Origin: an uncultured Actinoplanes sp.
GTDB lineage: Bacteria; Actinomycetota; Actinomycetes; Mycobacteriales; Micromonosporaceae
Length of the DNA: 6,621 nt
Assembly (NCBI GenBank): GCA_934667465.1
Contig: CAKUMG010000326.1
Coordinates: 1-6,621 of the forward strand
Direction: 5' to 3'
The notes under the pieces were generated by a model. That model worked only from the letters and a program-made list of their open reading frames with translations, did not search any database and was not told the origin of the DNA. Shown piece by piece: positions 1 to 6,621 of the stretch (within the stretch, counting starts at the first letter, position 1; every line of letters begins with the position of its first letter). A program made the position numbers and the translations under genes.

Positions 1-30
1 GTGTCCGTCCTCCACAAGAGACTCCACGTC

Positions 31-61
31 CCGCGCCGCCCGGCGATCCCGGGCGGCGCGG
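31..61 (-). terminator. Hairpin terminator after the SDR gene
   Basis: Bases 31-43 and 49-61 form a perfect 13-bp, almost pure GC stem with a 5-base loop. It begins 5 bases beyond the SDR stop codon on the minus strand, where a terminator should lie. No U-rich tail follows it in either direction, so it is not a canonical intrinsic terminator. Actinobacteria often use such tail-less hairpins, so a role in ending or stabilising the SDR transcript is inferred. Bases 1-30 hold nothing I can identify. Confidence 0.65.
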
Positions 62-66
62 CCGTT

Positions 67-765
67 TCAGGACCAGCCGATCTCGCCCGCACGGTCCACG
101 AACCGGCCCGAGCCGCGCCCCGGCCCTTCGGTGGCCAGCCCGACGATGGCGTCCGTGCCCTCGGTGACGGTCTGCGGGCCGCTGTAACCGTTGAACTCCG
201 TCGCCGTGTAGCCGGGGTCGGCGGCGTTGATCCTGATGTCGGTCAGCGCCTTCGCGTACTGCGTGGTCAGCATGGTGAGCGCCGCCTTCGAGGCCGTGTA
301 CGCGGGATAGATGACCTTGGACTCGGGGCGGGCGGGGTCGTGCGTGGCGGCCAGCGAGCCCATGCCGCTGCTCACGTTGACGACGACCGGGTCGGCGGAG
401 CGGCGCAGCAGGGGCAGGAAGGCCGTGGTGGTCCGGACCACGCCCGCGACGTTGACGTCGAGGACCGCCAGGACCTCGCCGCCGGTCAGGGCGGTCGGAT
501 CCCCGTACGGTCCGGGAATGCCGGCATTGTTGATCAGGACGTCGAGCACGCCCTCGTGCCGCTCGACGTCGGCCGCCGCGGCGGCGACCGAGGCGTCGTC
601 GGTCACATCGATCCGGACGAAACGAGCGCCGAGCTCGGCGGCCGCCGCGGTCCCGCGCTCGCCGTCGCGGGCGCCGAGGACGACGGTGTGACCCTGCTCG
701 ATGAGGCGGCGGGCGGTCTCGTAGCCGAGGCCCTTGTTGGCGCCGGTGATGAAGGTGATCGTCAT
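67..765 (-). CDS. SDR family NAD(P)-dependent oxidoreductase
   Basis: A 232-residue classical short-chain dehydrogenase/reductase, presumably cytosolic, that would oxidise an alcohol or reduce a carbonyl with NAD(P)(H). The Rossmann nucleotide loop TGANKGLG is at residues 7-14, the NNAG motif at 79-82, and the catalytic set is Asn105, Ser133, Tyr156 and Lys160 (YTASK). The PG motif with following Thr residues is at 184-189. Arg33 after the second strand suggests NADP preference, which is inference. The length fits a compact classical SDR. I chose ATG at 765 because the Rossmann strand begins at once; an in-frame ATG at 774 would add three residues and has a slightly better AGGCG sequence upstream. 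The open frame continues to 861, but that part overlaps the divergent regulator and is not SDR-like. The substrate cannot be told. The divergent regulator next door probably controls it. Confidence 0.93.
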   Translation of the reverse strand: MTITFITGANKGLGYETARRLIEQGHTVVLGARDGERGTAAAAELGARFVRIDVTDDASVAAAAADVERHEGVLDVLINNAGIPGPYGDPTALTGGEVLAVLDVNVAGVVRTTTAFLPLLRRSADPVVVNVSSGMGSLAATHDPARPESKVIYPAYTASKAALTMLTTQYAKALTDIRINAADPGYTATEFNGYSGPQTVTEGTDAIVGLATEGPGRGSGRFVDRAGEIGWS

Positions 766-823
766 GCGGACCATGCAACGCCTGACGTGCCGGGGCTGCC
801 AGAGAAAGCCAGTACCACCCTCG

Positions 824-840
824 CCGCCGGCGCCCGGCGG
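824..840. promoter_or_regulatory. Candidate operator in the SDR/regulator divergent spacer
   Basis: A perfect inverted repeat, CCGCCGG then 3 bases then CCGGCGG, sits 12 bases upstream of the regulator start and touches its possible -10 box. The placement suits an autoregulatory operator for the helix-turn-helix protein. The repeat is made only of G and C in a GC-rich genome, so chance is a real alternative. Confidence 0.35.
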
Positions 841-845
841 ACAAT
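840..845 (+). promoter_or_regulatory. Possible -10 box of the regulator gene (leaderless)
   Basis: GACAAT matches the TATAAT consensus at four of six positions and ends 6 bases before the GTG start at 852. Transcription would then begin at the start codon, giving a leaderless mRNA. The weak purine run GGGCAG just before GTG could instead act as a ribosome site. I see no convincing -35 element. Confidence 0.3.
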
Positions 846-851
846 GGGCAG

Positions 852-1688
852 GTGACGACACTCGGCGCGACCATCAGGGCCTGGCGGGACCGGCTCACCC
901 CGGCGGCGGTCGGGCTGCCGGCCGGGCACGCGCGCCGGGCGGCCGGGCTGCGCCGGGAGGAGCTCGCCGAGCTGGCCGGGGTGTCGGTCGACTACGTGGT
1001 CCGGCTGGAGCAGGGCCGGGCCACCACACCGTCGGCGCAGGTCGCCTCGGCGCTGGCCCGGGCGCTCCAGCTGACCTCTGCCGAACGCGACCACCTGTTC
1101 CGGCTCGCCCACCAGGCGCCACCGGCGGACGACCAGATCTCCGACCACATCCCGCCCGGCGTGCAGCGGATCGTGTCCCGGCTGGGCGACGCGGCCGCTG
1201 CCGTCTTCGCGGCGGACTGGCAGCTGCTCTGGTGGAACCGGCAGTGGGCGGCGCTGCTGGGTGACCCGTCGGTGGTGCCGCCGCGGCTGCGGAACTTCGC
1301 GCGCGACTCGTTCCCGGTCGCCTCGGACAGCACGCAGCGGCTGTCGCACTGGCCGGTGCTCACCCGGGACCAGCCGGCCACCCAGGCGGCCATCGTGTCC
1401 GACCTGCGCCGGGCGACGGGCCGGTTCCCGCGCGACCGCCGGCTGGCCATGCTCGTCCGCGAGCTGAGCGCGGGCAACGAGCGGTTCGCCGACCTGTGGG
1501 CGACCGGCACGGTCGGCTCGCACCGCGAGGATCGCAAGGTCATCGAGCATCCCGCGGTCGGACCGATCACCGTCGACTGCGACACGCTGACCGACGGCGA
1601 CGCCGAGCTGAAGATCGTGATTCTCGGCGCCGTGCCCGGGTCGGCTGACGAGACCAAGCTGCGGCTCGCCACCGTGGCGGGGGTCTGA
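852..1688 (+). CDS. Helix-turn-helix (XRE-type) regulator with MmyB-like C-terminal region
   Basis: A 278-residue DNA-binding regulator. The helix-turn-helix occupies roughly residues 25-65, with the core LRREELAELAGVSVDYVVRL followed by EQGR, typical of XRE-family proteins. From about residue 100 to 265 it resembles the MmyB-like ligand-binding region, including a segment with DWQLLWWNRQWAALLGDPS near 121-139 that is the usual signature of the family. Members are thought to sense a small hydrophobic ligand; the ligand here is unknown. It starts at GTG, with the conserved N-terminal segment LGATIRAWRDRL beginning four residues in. It is divergent from the SDR gene, a pairing seen often in actinomycetes, and this suggests it controls the SDR and itself. 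The sign of regulation cannot be read from sequence. No clear terminator follows before the next gene. Confidence 0.92.
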   Translation: MTTLGATIRAWRDRLTPAAVGLPAGHARRAAGLRREELAELAGVSVDYVVRLEQGRATTPSAQVASALARALQLTSAERDHLFRLAHQAPPADDQISDHIPPGVQRIVSRLGDAAAAVFAADWQLLWWNRQWAALLGDPSVVPPRLRNFARDSFPVASDSTQRLSHWPVLTRDQPATQAAIVSDLRRATGRFPRDRRLAMLVRELSAGNERFADLWATGTVGSHREDRKVIEHPAVGPITVDCDTLTDGDAELKIVILGAVPGSADETKLRLATVAGV

Positions 1689-1735
1689 CGGAGCCGGATG
1701 ATCTGCGCACGGGTGACGAGTCGCGCGAATTGCGC

Positions 1736-1757
1736 GGATCATGCCTACGCTTGATCC
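1736..1757. promoter_or_regulatory. Inverted repeat bracketing the nuclease promoter
   Basis: GGATCA at 1736-1741 and TGATCC at 1752-1757 are perfect inverted copies separated by 10 bases. They enclose the -10 box at 1746-1751 and end at the base before the start codon. Half-site centres are 16 bases apart. A repressor-binding site is the natural reading, but no regulator is identified. A second short inverted repeat (CGCGC, 5 bases, GCGCG) lies just upstream at 1722-1736. Confidence 0.4.
1746..1751 (+). promoter_or_regulatory. -10 box of the nuclease operon (leaderless start)
   Basis: TACGCT fits the actinobacterial TANNNT -10 pattern and ends exactly 6 bases before the GTG at 1758, so the predicted transcription start coincides with the start codon. 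No Shine-Dalgarno sequence precedes this GTG, which agrees with leaderless translation. No good -35 element is visible at normal spacing. Confidence 0.5.
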
Positions 1758-2405
1758 GTGCCCCGATACGCCATCCCCCTGCGCATTGCCGCCGCCGCGG
1801 CGCTGGCCGTCACGCTCGCCGGCTGCGAGGTGTCCGTCGACGACACCTCCGCCCCGCCCAAGGATTCCTCGGGCCAGGGCGGCGGCAACGCGTCGTCCCA
1901 GCTCGAGGGGCTGACCGTGGCCAAGGCCGGCTCGATGAGCGGCTACAGCCGGTCGAAGTTCCCGCACTGGCGCGACACCGGCCCGAACTGCGACGTCCGC
2001 GACTCGGTGCTCGAGCGCGACGGCAGCAACGTCAAGCTGTCCGACTGCAACGTCGTCGCCGGCACGTGGATCAGCTTCTACGACGGCGACAAGCTCACCG
2101 ACCCGTCCAAGGTCGACATCGACCACACCGTCCCGCTGGCCAACGCGTGGCGCTCCGGCGCGAACAAGTGGACCAACGACGAGCGCGGCGACTTCGCCAA
2201 CGACCTCGAGCGGCCGCAGCTGCTGGCCGTCTCGGCGTCCTCCAATCGGTCGAAGGGTGACCAGGACCCCTCCACGTGGAAGCCGGAGCAGGAAAGCTCC
2301 TGGTGTGAGTACGCCGAGGACTGGATTGCCGTGAAGAGCCAGTGGAAATTGACGGTGACCACAGCCGAGAAGTCGGCGCTCGAAGACATGCTGCAGCAAT
2401 GCTGA
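1758..2405 (+). CDS. Secreted HNH endonuclease family lipoprotein (DUF1524-like)
   Basis: A 215-residue protein with a lipoprotein signal peptide: short basic start, hydrophobic run at about 10-21, and lipobox LAGC with Cys23 as the lipidation site. It is therefore expected on the outer face of the membrane. A Ser/Gly/Asp-rich linker at about 24-48 leads to the nuclease domain. The metal/catalytic motif is DIDH at 120-123, followed by VPLANAWRSGA, FANDLERPQL at 146-155 and SASSNRSKGDQDP at 159-171, the characteristic order of the DUF1524 (GmrSD-type) HNH family. His123 is the likely general base; Asn148 and Asn163 are conserved-type positions. Cysteines 78, 97, 183 and 215 could form disulfides outside the cell. 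Likely substrate is DNA or RNA, with nutrient scavenging as the simplest role; this is inference. The gene is probably first in a two-gene operon. Confidence 0.9.
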   Translation: MPRYAIPLRIAAAAALAVTLAGCEVSVDDTSAPPKDSSGQGGGNASSQLEGLTVAKAGSMSGYSRSKFPHWRDTGPNCDVRDSVLERDGSNVKLSDCNVVAGTWISFYDGDKLTDPSKVDIDHTVPLANAWRSGANKWTNDERGDFANDLERPQLLAVSASSNRSKGDQDPSTWKPEQESSWCEYAEDWIAVKSQWKLTVTTAEKSALEDMLQQC

Positions 2406-2412
2406 ACTGACC

Positions 2413-2417
2413 GGGAG
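2413..2417 (+). promoter_or_regulatory. Ribosome binding site of the small acidic protein
   Basis: GGGAG lies 7 bases before the ATG at 2425, in the gap after the nuclease stop. It supports that start over the internal ATG at 2566, although the latter is also preceded by a G-rich run. Confidence 0.5.
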
Positions 2418-2424
2418 CACACCG

Positions 2425-2769
2425 ATGACCGAGCCCACCCCGAGCACCGACCCGACCGCGACCACGCCCCCGCCGACTCCCGACACCGCCAGCGCGCCGG
2501 CTGCCGGCACCGCCACGACCGCCGACAGCCGGAGCACCGACATCACGGCGGGTCAGGGCGGGGTGATGACCGACGAGGAGGGCGTCGTCACCGGCGACCT
2601 GACGCTGCGGACGGAGCTCTCCGGAGGTGAGGTCACGGTGCGCGTCCAATACAAGGACGCGGAGGAGTGGTACGCGGTCACGGGCGCGAAGGCGACGCTC
2701 AAGGACCCTGCCGACCTCGACGCCGTACATTCCGTCGTGGTCGGGATCCTGAACCGCCCCGAGGGCTGA
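2425..2769 (+). CDS. Small acidic hypothetical protein downstream of the nuclease
   Basis: A 114-residue protein I do not recognise. Residues 1 to about 40 are rich in Pro, Thr and Ala and look disordered, with no signal peptide or membrane segment. Residues 48-114 look folded, with alternating strand-like stretches ([26 protein letters not shown]) and a C-terminal helix-like part. There are about 18 acidic against 7 basic residues and no cysteine. It begins 19 bases after the nuclease stop, has its own ribosome site and ends at the shared terminator, so it is probably cotranscribed with the nuclease. The ATG at 2566 (Met48) would give only the folded part and is a possible alternative start. 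A role as partner or inhibitor of the nuclease is possible but unsupported by any motif. Confidence 0.75.
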   Translation: MTEPTPSTDPTATTPPPTPDTASAPAAGTATTADSRSTDITAGQGGVMTDEEGVVTGDLTLRTELSGGEVTVRVQYKDAEEWYAVTGAKATLKDPADLDAVHSVVVGILNRPEG

Positions 2770-2771
2770 AA

Positions 2772-2800
2772 AAGGCGCACGGACACCGTCCGTGCGCCTT
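2772..2800. terminator. Bidirectional terminator between convergent operons
   Basis: Bases 2772-2784 and 2788-2800 form a perfect 13-bp stem with a 3-base loop. It starts 3 bases after the stop of the small acidic protein and ends 10 bases before the stop of the OppF-type gene on the other strand. On the minus strand the stem is followed by a five-T run (2773-2769), a classical intrinsic terminator for the transporter operon. On the plus strand the tail is TTCCTC, weaker but usable. Confidence 0.9.
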
Positions 2801-2810
2801 CCTCACAAGA

Positions 2811-3913
<1,103 letters not shown>

Positions 3914-3917
<4 letters not shown>

Positions 3918-4948
3918 TGCGCCTCCAACTTCGGCTTCACTTCTTCCAGCCAGATCCGCTGCCGCTCCTCGGTGGGCAGGTGGCAACGGACCAGGTGGTT
4001 GCTGCCGCCGGCCCGCTCCAGATCCGGCGCAACCGTCGTGCCCAGCCCGCCCGTACGCGGTTCGTACGCGCAGCGCGGGTTGAAGGCGCAGCCGGTGGGC
4101 AGGTTGATCAGCGACGGCGGCAGCCCCGGGATGGGCACCAGCCGGTCCATCTGCGGACGGTCGATGCGCGGCATCGAGCCGAGCAGACCCCAGGTGTACG
4201 GGTGTTCCGGGCGCTCGAAGATCGTCTGCGCGCTGCCGTACTCGATGCACTTGCCGCCGTACATGACCAGCACGTCGTCGGCGAGCTCCGCCACGACGCC
4301 CAGGTCGTGGGTGATCACGATCAGCGCGGAGTTGAACTCCTCCTGCAGGTCGTGCATGAGGTCCAGGATCTGCGCCTGCACCGTCACGTCGAGCGCCGTG
4401 GTGGGCTCGTCGGCGATCAGCAGCTGCGGGTCGTTGACCAGCGCCATCGCGATCATCGCGCGCTGGCGCATGCCGCCGGAGAACTGGTGCGGGTAGTCGT
4501 CCACCCGGCGGTCCGGCTGCGGGATGCCGACCCGGCCCAGCATGTCGATCGCGTGCTTGCGGGCGACCTGCTTGGACACCCGGTGGTGCACCCGGTAGGC
4601 CTCCATGATCTGGTGGCCGATCGTGTAATACGGGTGCATCGACGACAGCGGGTCCTGGAAGATCATCGCCATCTTGTTGCCGCGCAGCCCGCGCACCTGC
4701 TCCGGCGAGGCGTCGACGATCTCCGTGCCGTCCAGCCAGATCTCGCCGCTGACCTCGGCGTTGCGCTTGTTGTAGATGCCCAGGATGCCGAGGCTGGTGA
4801 CGGACTTGCCCGAGCCGGACTCGCCCACGATGCCCAGCGTCTTGCCGCGCTCGACGCCGAACGACACGTCGTTGACGCTCTGCACCAGGCCGTCGTCGGT
4901 CTTGAAACCGACCTTGAGGTTCTTGACCTCGAGGAAATTCTCGGGCAT
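3914..4948 (-). CDS. Oligopeptide/dipeptide ABC transporter ATP-binding protein, OppD/DppD type
   Basis: A 344-residue cytoplasmic ATPase, the other half of the nucleotide-binding pair. Walker A GESGSGKS is at 42-49, Q-loop Gln98, signature FSGGMRQR at 156-163, Walker B LLIADEP at 176-182 with catalytic Glu181, and H-loop His214. All catalytic residues are present, so both ATP sites should work. The oligo_HPY region begins at EHPYT (248-252). It has cysteines at 287, 293 and 322 but lacks the cysteine usually found about seven residues after the second; that stretch reads [13 protein letters not shown] instead. The ATG at 4948 overlaps the permease stop by one base (TGATG), with GAGGA 7 bases upstream, so translation is coupled. 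The frame is open upstream to 5671 inside the permease gene; that part is a shadow. Confidence 0.96.
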
Positions 4949-5961
4949 CAGCTGATCCTCACCCGCGGGTCGACGACCGCATAGAGCAGGTCCACGATCA
5001 GGTTGGCGACGACGACGAAGAGCGCCGCCATCATGGTCACCCCGAGCACCTTCGGGAGGTCGTTGTTGGTGATCGCGTCGACGGCGAACTTGCCGAGGCC
5101 CGGCAGGGAGAAGACCTGCTCGGTCAGCACCGCGCCGCCGAGCAGCAGGCCGAAGTCGAGACCGAAGACGGTCAGCAGCGGCGTCAGCGCGGAGCGCAGG
5201 CCGTGCTTGACGTTGACGTCCCGTTCGCGCAGGCCCTTCGCACGCGCCGTACGGATGTAGTCCTCGCTCATCGTCTCCAGCATGCCGGCGCGGGTGAGCC
5301 GGGCATATTGGGCGGAGAACTGGAAGGCGAGCACGATCCACGGCAGCAGCAGGCTGTAGAACCACGCGCCGGGGTTCTCGAGGAACGGCGTGTAGGAGCC
5401 GCCGGGGGCGGTCCAGCCGAGCGTGTAGCTGAAGAGCAGCAGGCCGATGAGGCCGGTGAAGAAGATCGGCAGCGAGACGCCGGCGAGCGAGACGGTCATC
5501 GCGGCGCGGTCGAGGAAGGACCCCCGGCGCAGCGCGGACAGGACACCGGTCGAGACGCCGAAGAACGCCCAGAGCAGGGCCGCGCCGATGGCCAGCGACA
5601 GCGTCACCGGGAGGCGGTCGAGCAGGTCGGGCCAGACCGGCTGCTGGGTGATGAAGGAGTACCCGAAGCACGGAGCGGGGCAGCTCTGCACGCCGCTGCC
5701 GTAGTTGTACTCGGCGCCCACGAAGATCGCCTTGACCCAGCGGCCGTACTGCACCCAGACCGGGTCGTAGAAGCCGAGCCGATCGGCGATGAGCTGGACG
5801 GTCTCGGGCGTCGCCGCCCGGCCGACGTACCGGGTTGCGAGCGTCTCCGGGGTCGCGCCGACCAGGCGCGGTACCAGATAGAAGATCGCGAAGACTGCGG
5901 CGCTGACGATGAAGAGCAGCGCGAAGGCCGCGAACAGCCGCCTGATGATGTATGTGATCAC
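4948..5961 (-). CDS. ABC transporter permease, OppB/DppB type
   Basis: A 337-residue inner-membrane permease that forms half of the transport channel. Predicted membrane segments are at about 9-30, 119-142, 155-178, 200-218, 257-283 and 308-330. The cytoplasmic coupling loop carries the EAA motif (about 229-254: [20 protein letters not shown]), and the usual first outer loop of about 90 residues is present. That loop includes a short extra segment with Cys94 and Cys98 (SCPAPC) just before the conserved GYSF, possibly a disulfide. Start is GTG at 5961, where the sequence begins directly with the membrane-targeting segment ITYIIRRLF; the upstream ribosome site is weak. Only one permease is present in the window, yet this class normally works as a heterodimer with an OppC/DppC protein. 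It shares one base with the following ATPase gene. Confidence 0.95.
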   Translation of the reverse strand: MITYIIRRLFAAFALLFIVSAAVFAIFYLVPRLVGATPETLATRYVGRAATPETVQLIADRLGFYDPVWVQYGRWVKAIFVGAEYNYGSGVQSCPAPCFGYSFITQQPVWPDLLDRLPVTLSLAIGAALLWAFFGVSTGVLSALRRGSFLDRAAMTVSLAGVSLPIFFTGLIGLLLFSYTLGWTAPGGSYTPFLENPGAWFYSLLLPWIVLAFQFSAQYARLTRAGMLETMSEDYIRTARAKGLRERDVNVKHGLRSALTPLLTVFGLDFGLLLGGAVLTEQVFSLPGLGKFAVDAITNNDLPKVLGVTMMAALFVVVANLIVDLLYAVVDPRVRIS

Positions 5962-5974
5962 GAAGCCCGGCGTC

Positions 5975-6008
5975 GGCGGCCGGCCCGGGTCGCCCCGGAC
6001 CGGCCGCC
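5975..6008 (-). ncRNA. Intergenic mRNA hairpin with GNRA tetraloop
   Basis: On the minus-strand RNA, bases 6008-6000 pair with 5983-5975, then a U-G wobble (5999 with 5984), then 5998-5994 with 5989-5985. This is a continuous 15-bp stem closed by the stable tetraloop GCGA (5993-5990). It lies between the binding-protein stop and the permease start, ending 13 bases before the permease GTG. No U-rich tail follows. It is a cis structure within the operon mRNA, not a separate RNA gene. Such hairpins commonly protect the upstream binding-protein message and reduce expression of the following genes; that role is inferred. The rest of the 97-base gap (6009-6057) shows nothing clear. Confidence 0.7.
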
Positions 6009-6057
6009 TGCTGCCTTCACCTGCCCAATCGATCTAGCAGTTCAGAGGGGGTGGTGG

Positions 6058-6621
6058 TTACGCGACGCCGAGCGCCGAGTAGTCGTACATGTTGTAGGCC
6101 TCGGTGACGAACACGTTCGTCAGGTTCTTCGGCCGGACGAGCAGCGACTTGGCGACGATGCCCGGGATGATGTAGGCGCCGTCCATGACCGCCTGGTCGA
6201 TCTGCGACCAGTAGGCCTCACGCTTGGTGGTGTCGGGCTCCGCGAACGCCTGGTCGAGCAGCGCGTCGATCTTCGGGTCCCGGACGCTGACGTTGGACGA
6301 GCCACCGGCCTCGCGGATGACCCGGCTGTCGACGACCTGCGAGAGGAAGCCGAAGCCGTCGTTCCAGTCGGCACCCCAGCCGTTGAGGATCAGGCCGAGC
6401 TTGTTGTCCTTCGCGTAGCCCGGGTTGCCGGCGTACTGCGAGAAGTAGTCACCCTGCGGGAACGGCTTGAGGGTCAGCTTGATGCCGACCTTGGCCAGCG
6501 CCTGCTGCATCGACTCAGCGGTGGCCTTCTCCTTCGGCCGCTCCGCGCGGTACGCGATGTTGGTCTCGAAGCCGTTCGGCTGACCACAGGCCGCGAGGGC
6601 CTCCTTGGCCTTGGCCTCGTC
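6058..6621 (-). CDS. ABC transporter solute-binding protein, family 5 (C-terminal part)
   Basis: The last 187 residues of a peptide/nickel-type extracellular solute-binding protein; the gene runs off the right edge. The frame is open to the edge, so the ATG at 6510 is internal, not the start. The visible part begins DEAKAKEALAACGQPNGFET, followed by LGLILNGWGADWNDGFGFLS, AYWSQIDQAVMDGAYIIPG and a C-terminal YNMYDYSALGVA, all typical of the C-terminal lobe of this family. Full members are usually 500-600 residues, so roughly two thirds is missing from view, including the signal peptide. It would bind the substrate outside the membrane and deliver it to the permease. It is followed after 96 bases by the permease, with a stable hairpin between. 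It ends with TAA. Substrate specificity cannot be read from this part. Confidence 0.94.
   Translation of the reverse strand, partial: DEAKAKEALAACGQPNGFETNIAYRAERPKEKATAESMQQALAKVGIKLTLKPFPQGDYFSQYAGNPGYAKDNKLGLILNGWGADWNDGFGFLSQVVDSRVIREAGGSSNVSVRDPKIDALLDQAFAEPDTTKREAYWSQIDQAVMDGAYIIPGIVAKSLLVRPKNLTNVFVTEAYNMYDYSALGVA

Noticed and set aside
1..855. 284-codon open frame on the plus strand starting at base 1
   Set aside because: It is antisense to the SDR gene, runs through the hairpin and the divergent spacer, and its translation resembles no protein family.
1722..1736. CGCGC-N5-GCGCG as a terminator of the regulator gene
   Set aside because: The stem is only 5 bp, there is no U-rich tail, and it lies in the promoter region of the next gene.
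762..2546. 594-codon open frame on the minus strand opposite the regulator and nuclease
   Set aside because: It is antisense to two genes with clear family motifs, its translation is low-complexity Arg/Gly/Val/Pro-rich with no recognisable domain, and long antisense frames are expected at this GC content.
3918..4250. Upstream extension of the OppF-type gene to 4250
   Set aside because: The extension lies within the OppD-type gene in another frame; the GTG at 3917 has a strong GGAGG site and the standard GTGA overlap.
6120..6374. 84-codon Ser/Arg-rich frame within the solute-binding protein gene
   Set aside because: It is a frame-shifted reading of a well conserved binding-protein region and is low-complexity.
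6058..6510. A 150-residue stand-alone protein starting at the ATG at 6510
   Set aside because: The frame stays open to the window edge and the extra 37 residues match the binding-protein family, so this is the tail of a longer gene and not a short or truncated one.

Overview
The window is GC-rich, uses GTG starts freely and has strongly GC-biased third codon positions. It looks like an actinomycete chromosome; a soil actinobacterium of the Micromonosporaceae or Streptomyces type is my guess, but no rRNA or marker gene is present to settle it. I find eight protein-coding genes, seven complete and one cut by the right edge, and no RNA genes, insertion sequences, CRISPR arrays or phage genes.

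Left block (1-1688): a short-chain dehydrogenase/reductase (SDR) on the minus strand is transcribed away from a helix-turn-helix regulator with a MmyB-like ligand-binding region on the plus strand. They share a short divergent spacer of about 80 bases that carries a perfect 7-bp inverted repeat abutting a possible -10 box. This is a common actinobacterial arrangement in which the regulator controls itself and its neighbouring oxidoreductase. A strong hairpin follows the SDR stop.

Middle block (1689-2800): a lipoprotein HNH-family nuclease, apparently translated from a leaderless GTG, is followed 19 bases later by a small acidic protein of unknown function. The promoter region of this pair has a 6-bp inverted repeat bracketing the -10 box. 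A 13-bp perfect hairpin then serves as a shared terminator between this pair and the convergent transporter operon.

Right block (2811-6621, all minus strand): an oligopeptide/dipeptide-type ABC transporter operon read right to left: solute-binding protein (C-terminal part only), a long intergenic hairpin with a GNRA loop, an OppB/DppB-type permease, then two ATPases of the OppD and OppF types. The last three genes overlap by 1 and 4 bases, so they are translationally coupled. The binding protein captures substrate outside the cell, the permease provides the membrane path, and the ATPases drive import. The usual second permease (OppC/DppC) is not between the permease and the ATPases, so it must lie beyond the right edge, elsewhere, or be absent.

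I see no clearly new system. The points most worth a second look are the nuclease plus small acidic partner, the regulatory repeats at the two plus-strand promoters, the GNRA hairpin inside the transporter operon, and the loss of one of the four C-terminal cysteines in the OppD-type ATPase while the OppF-type ATPase keeps all four.
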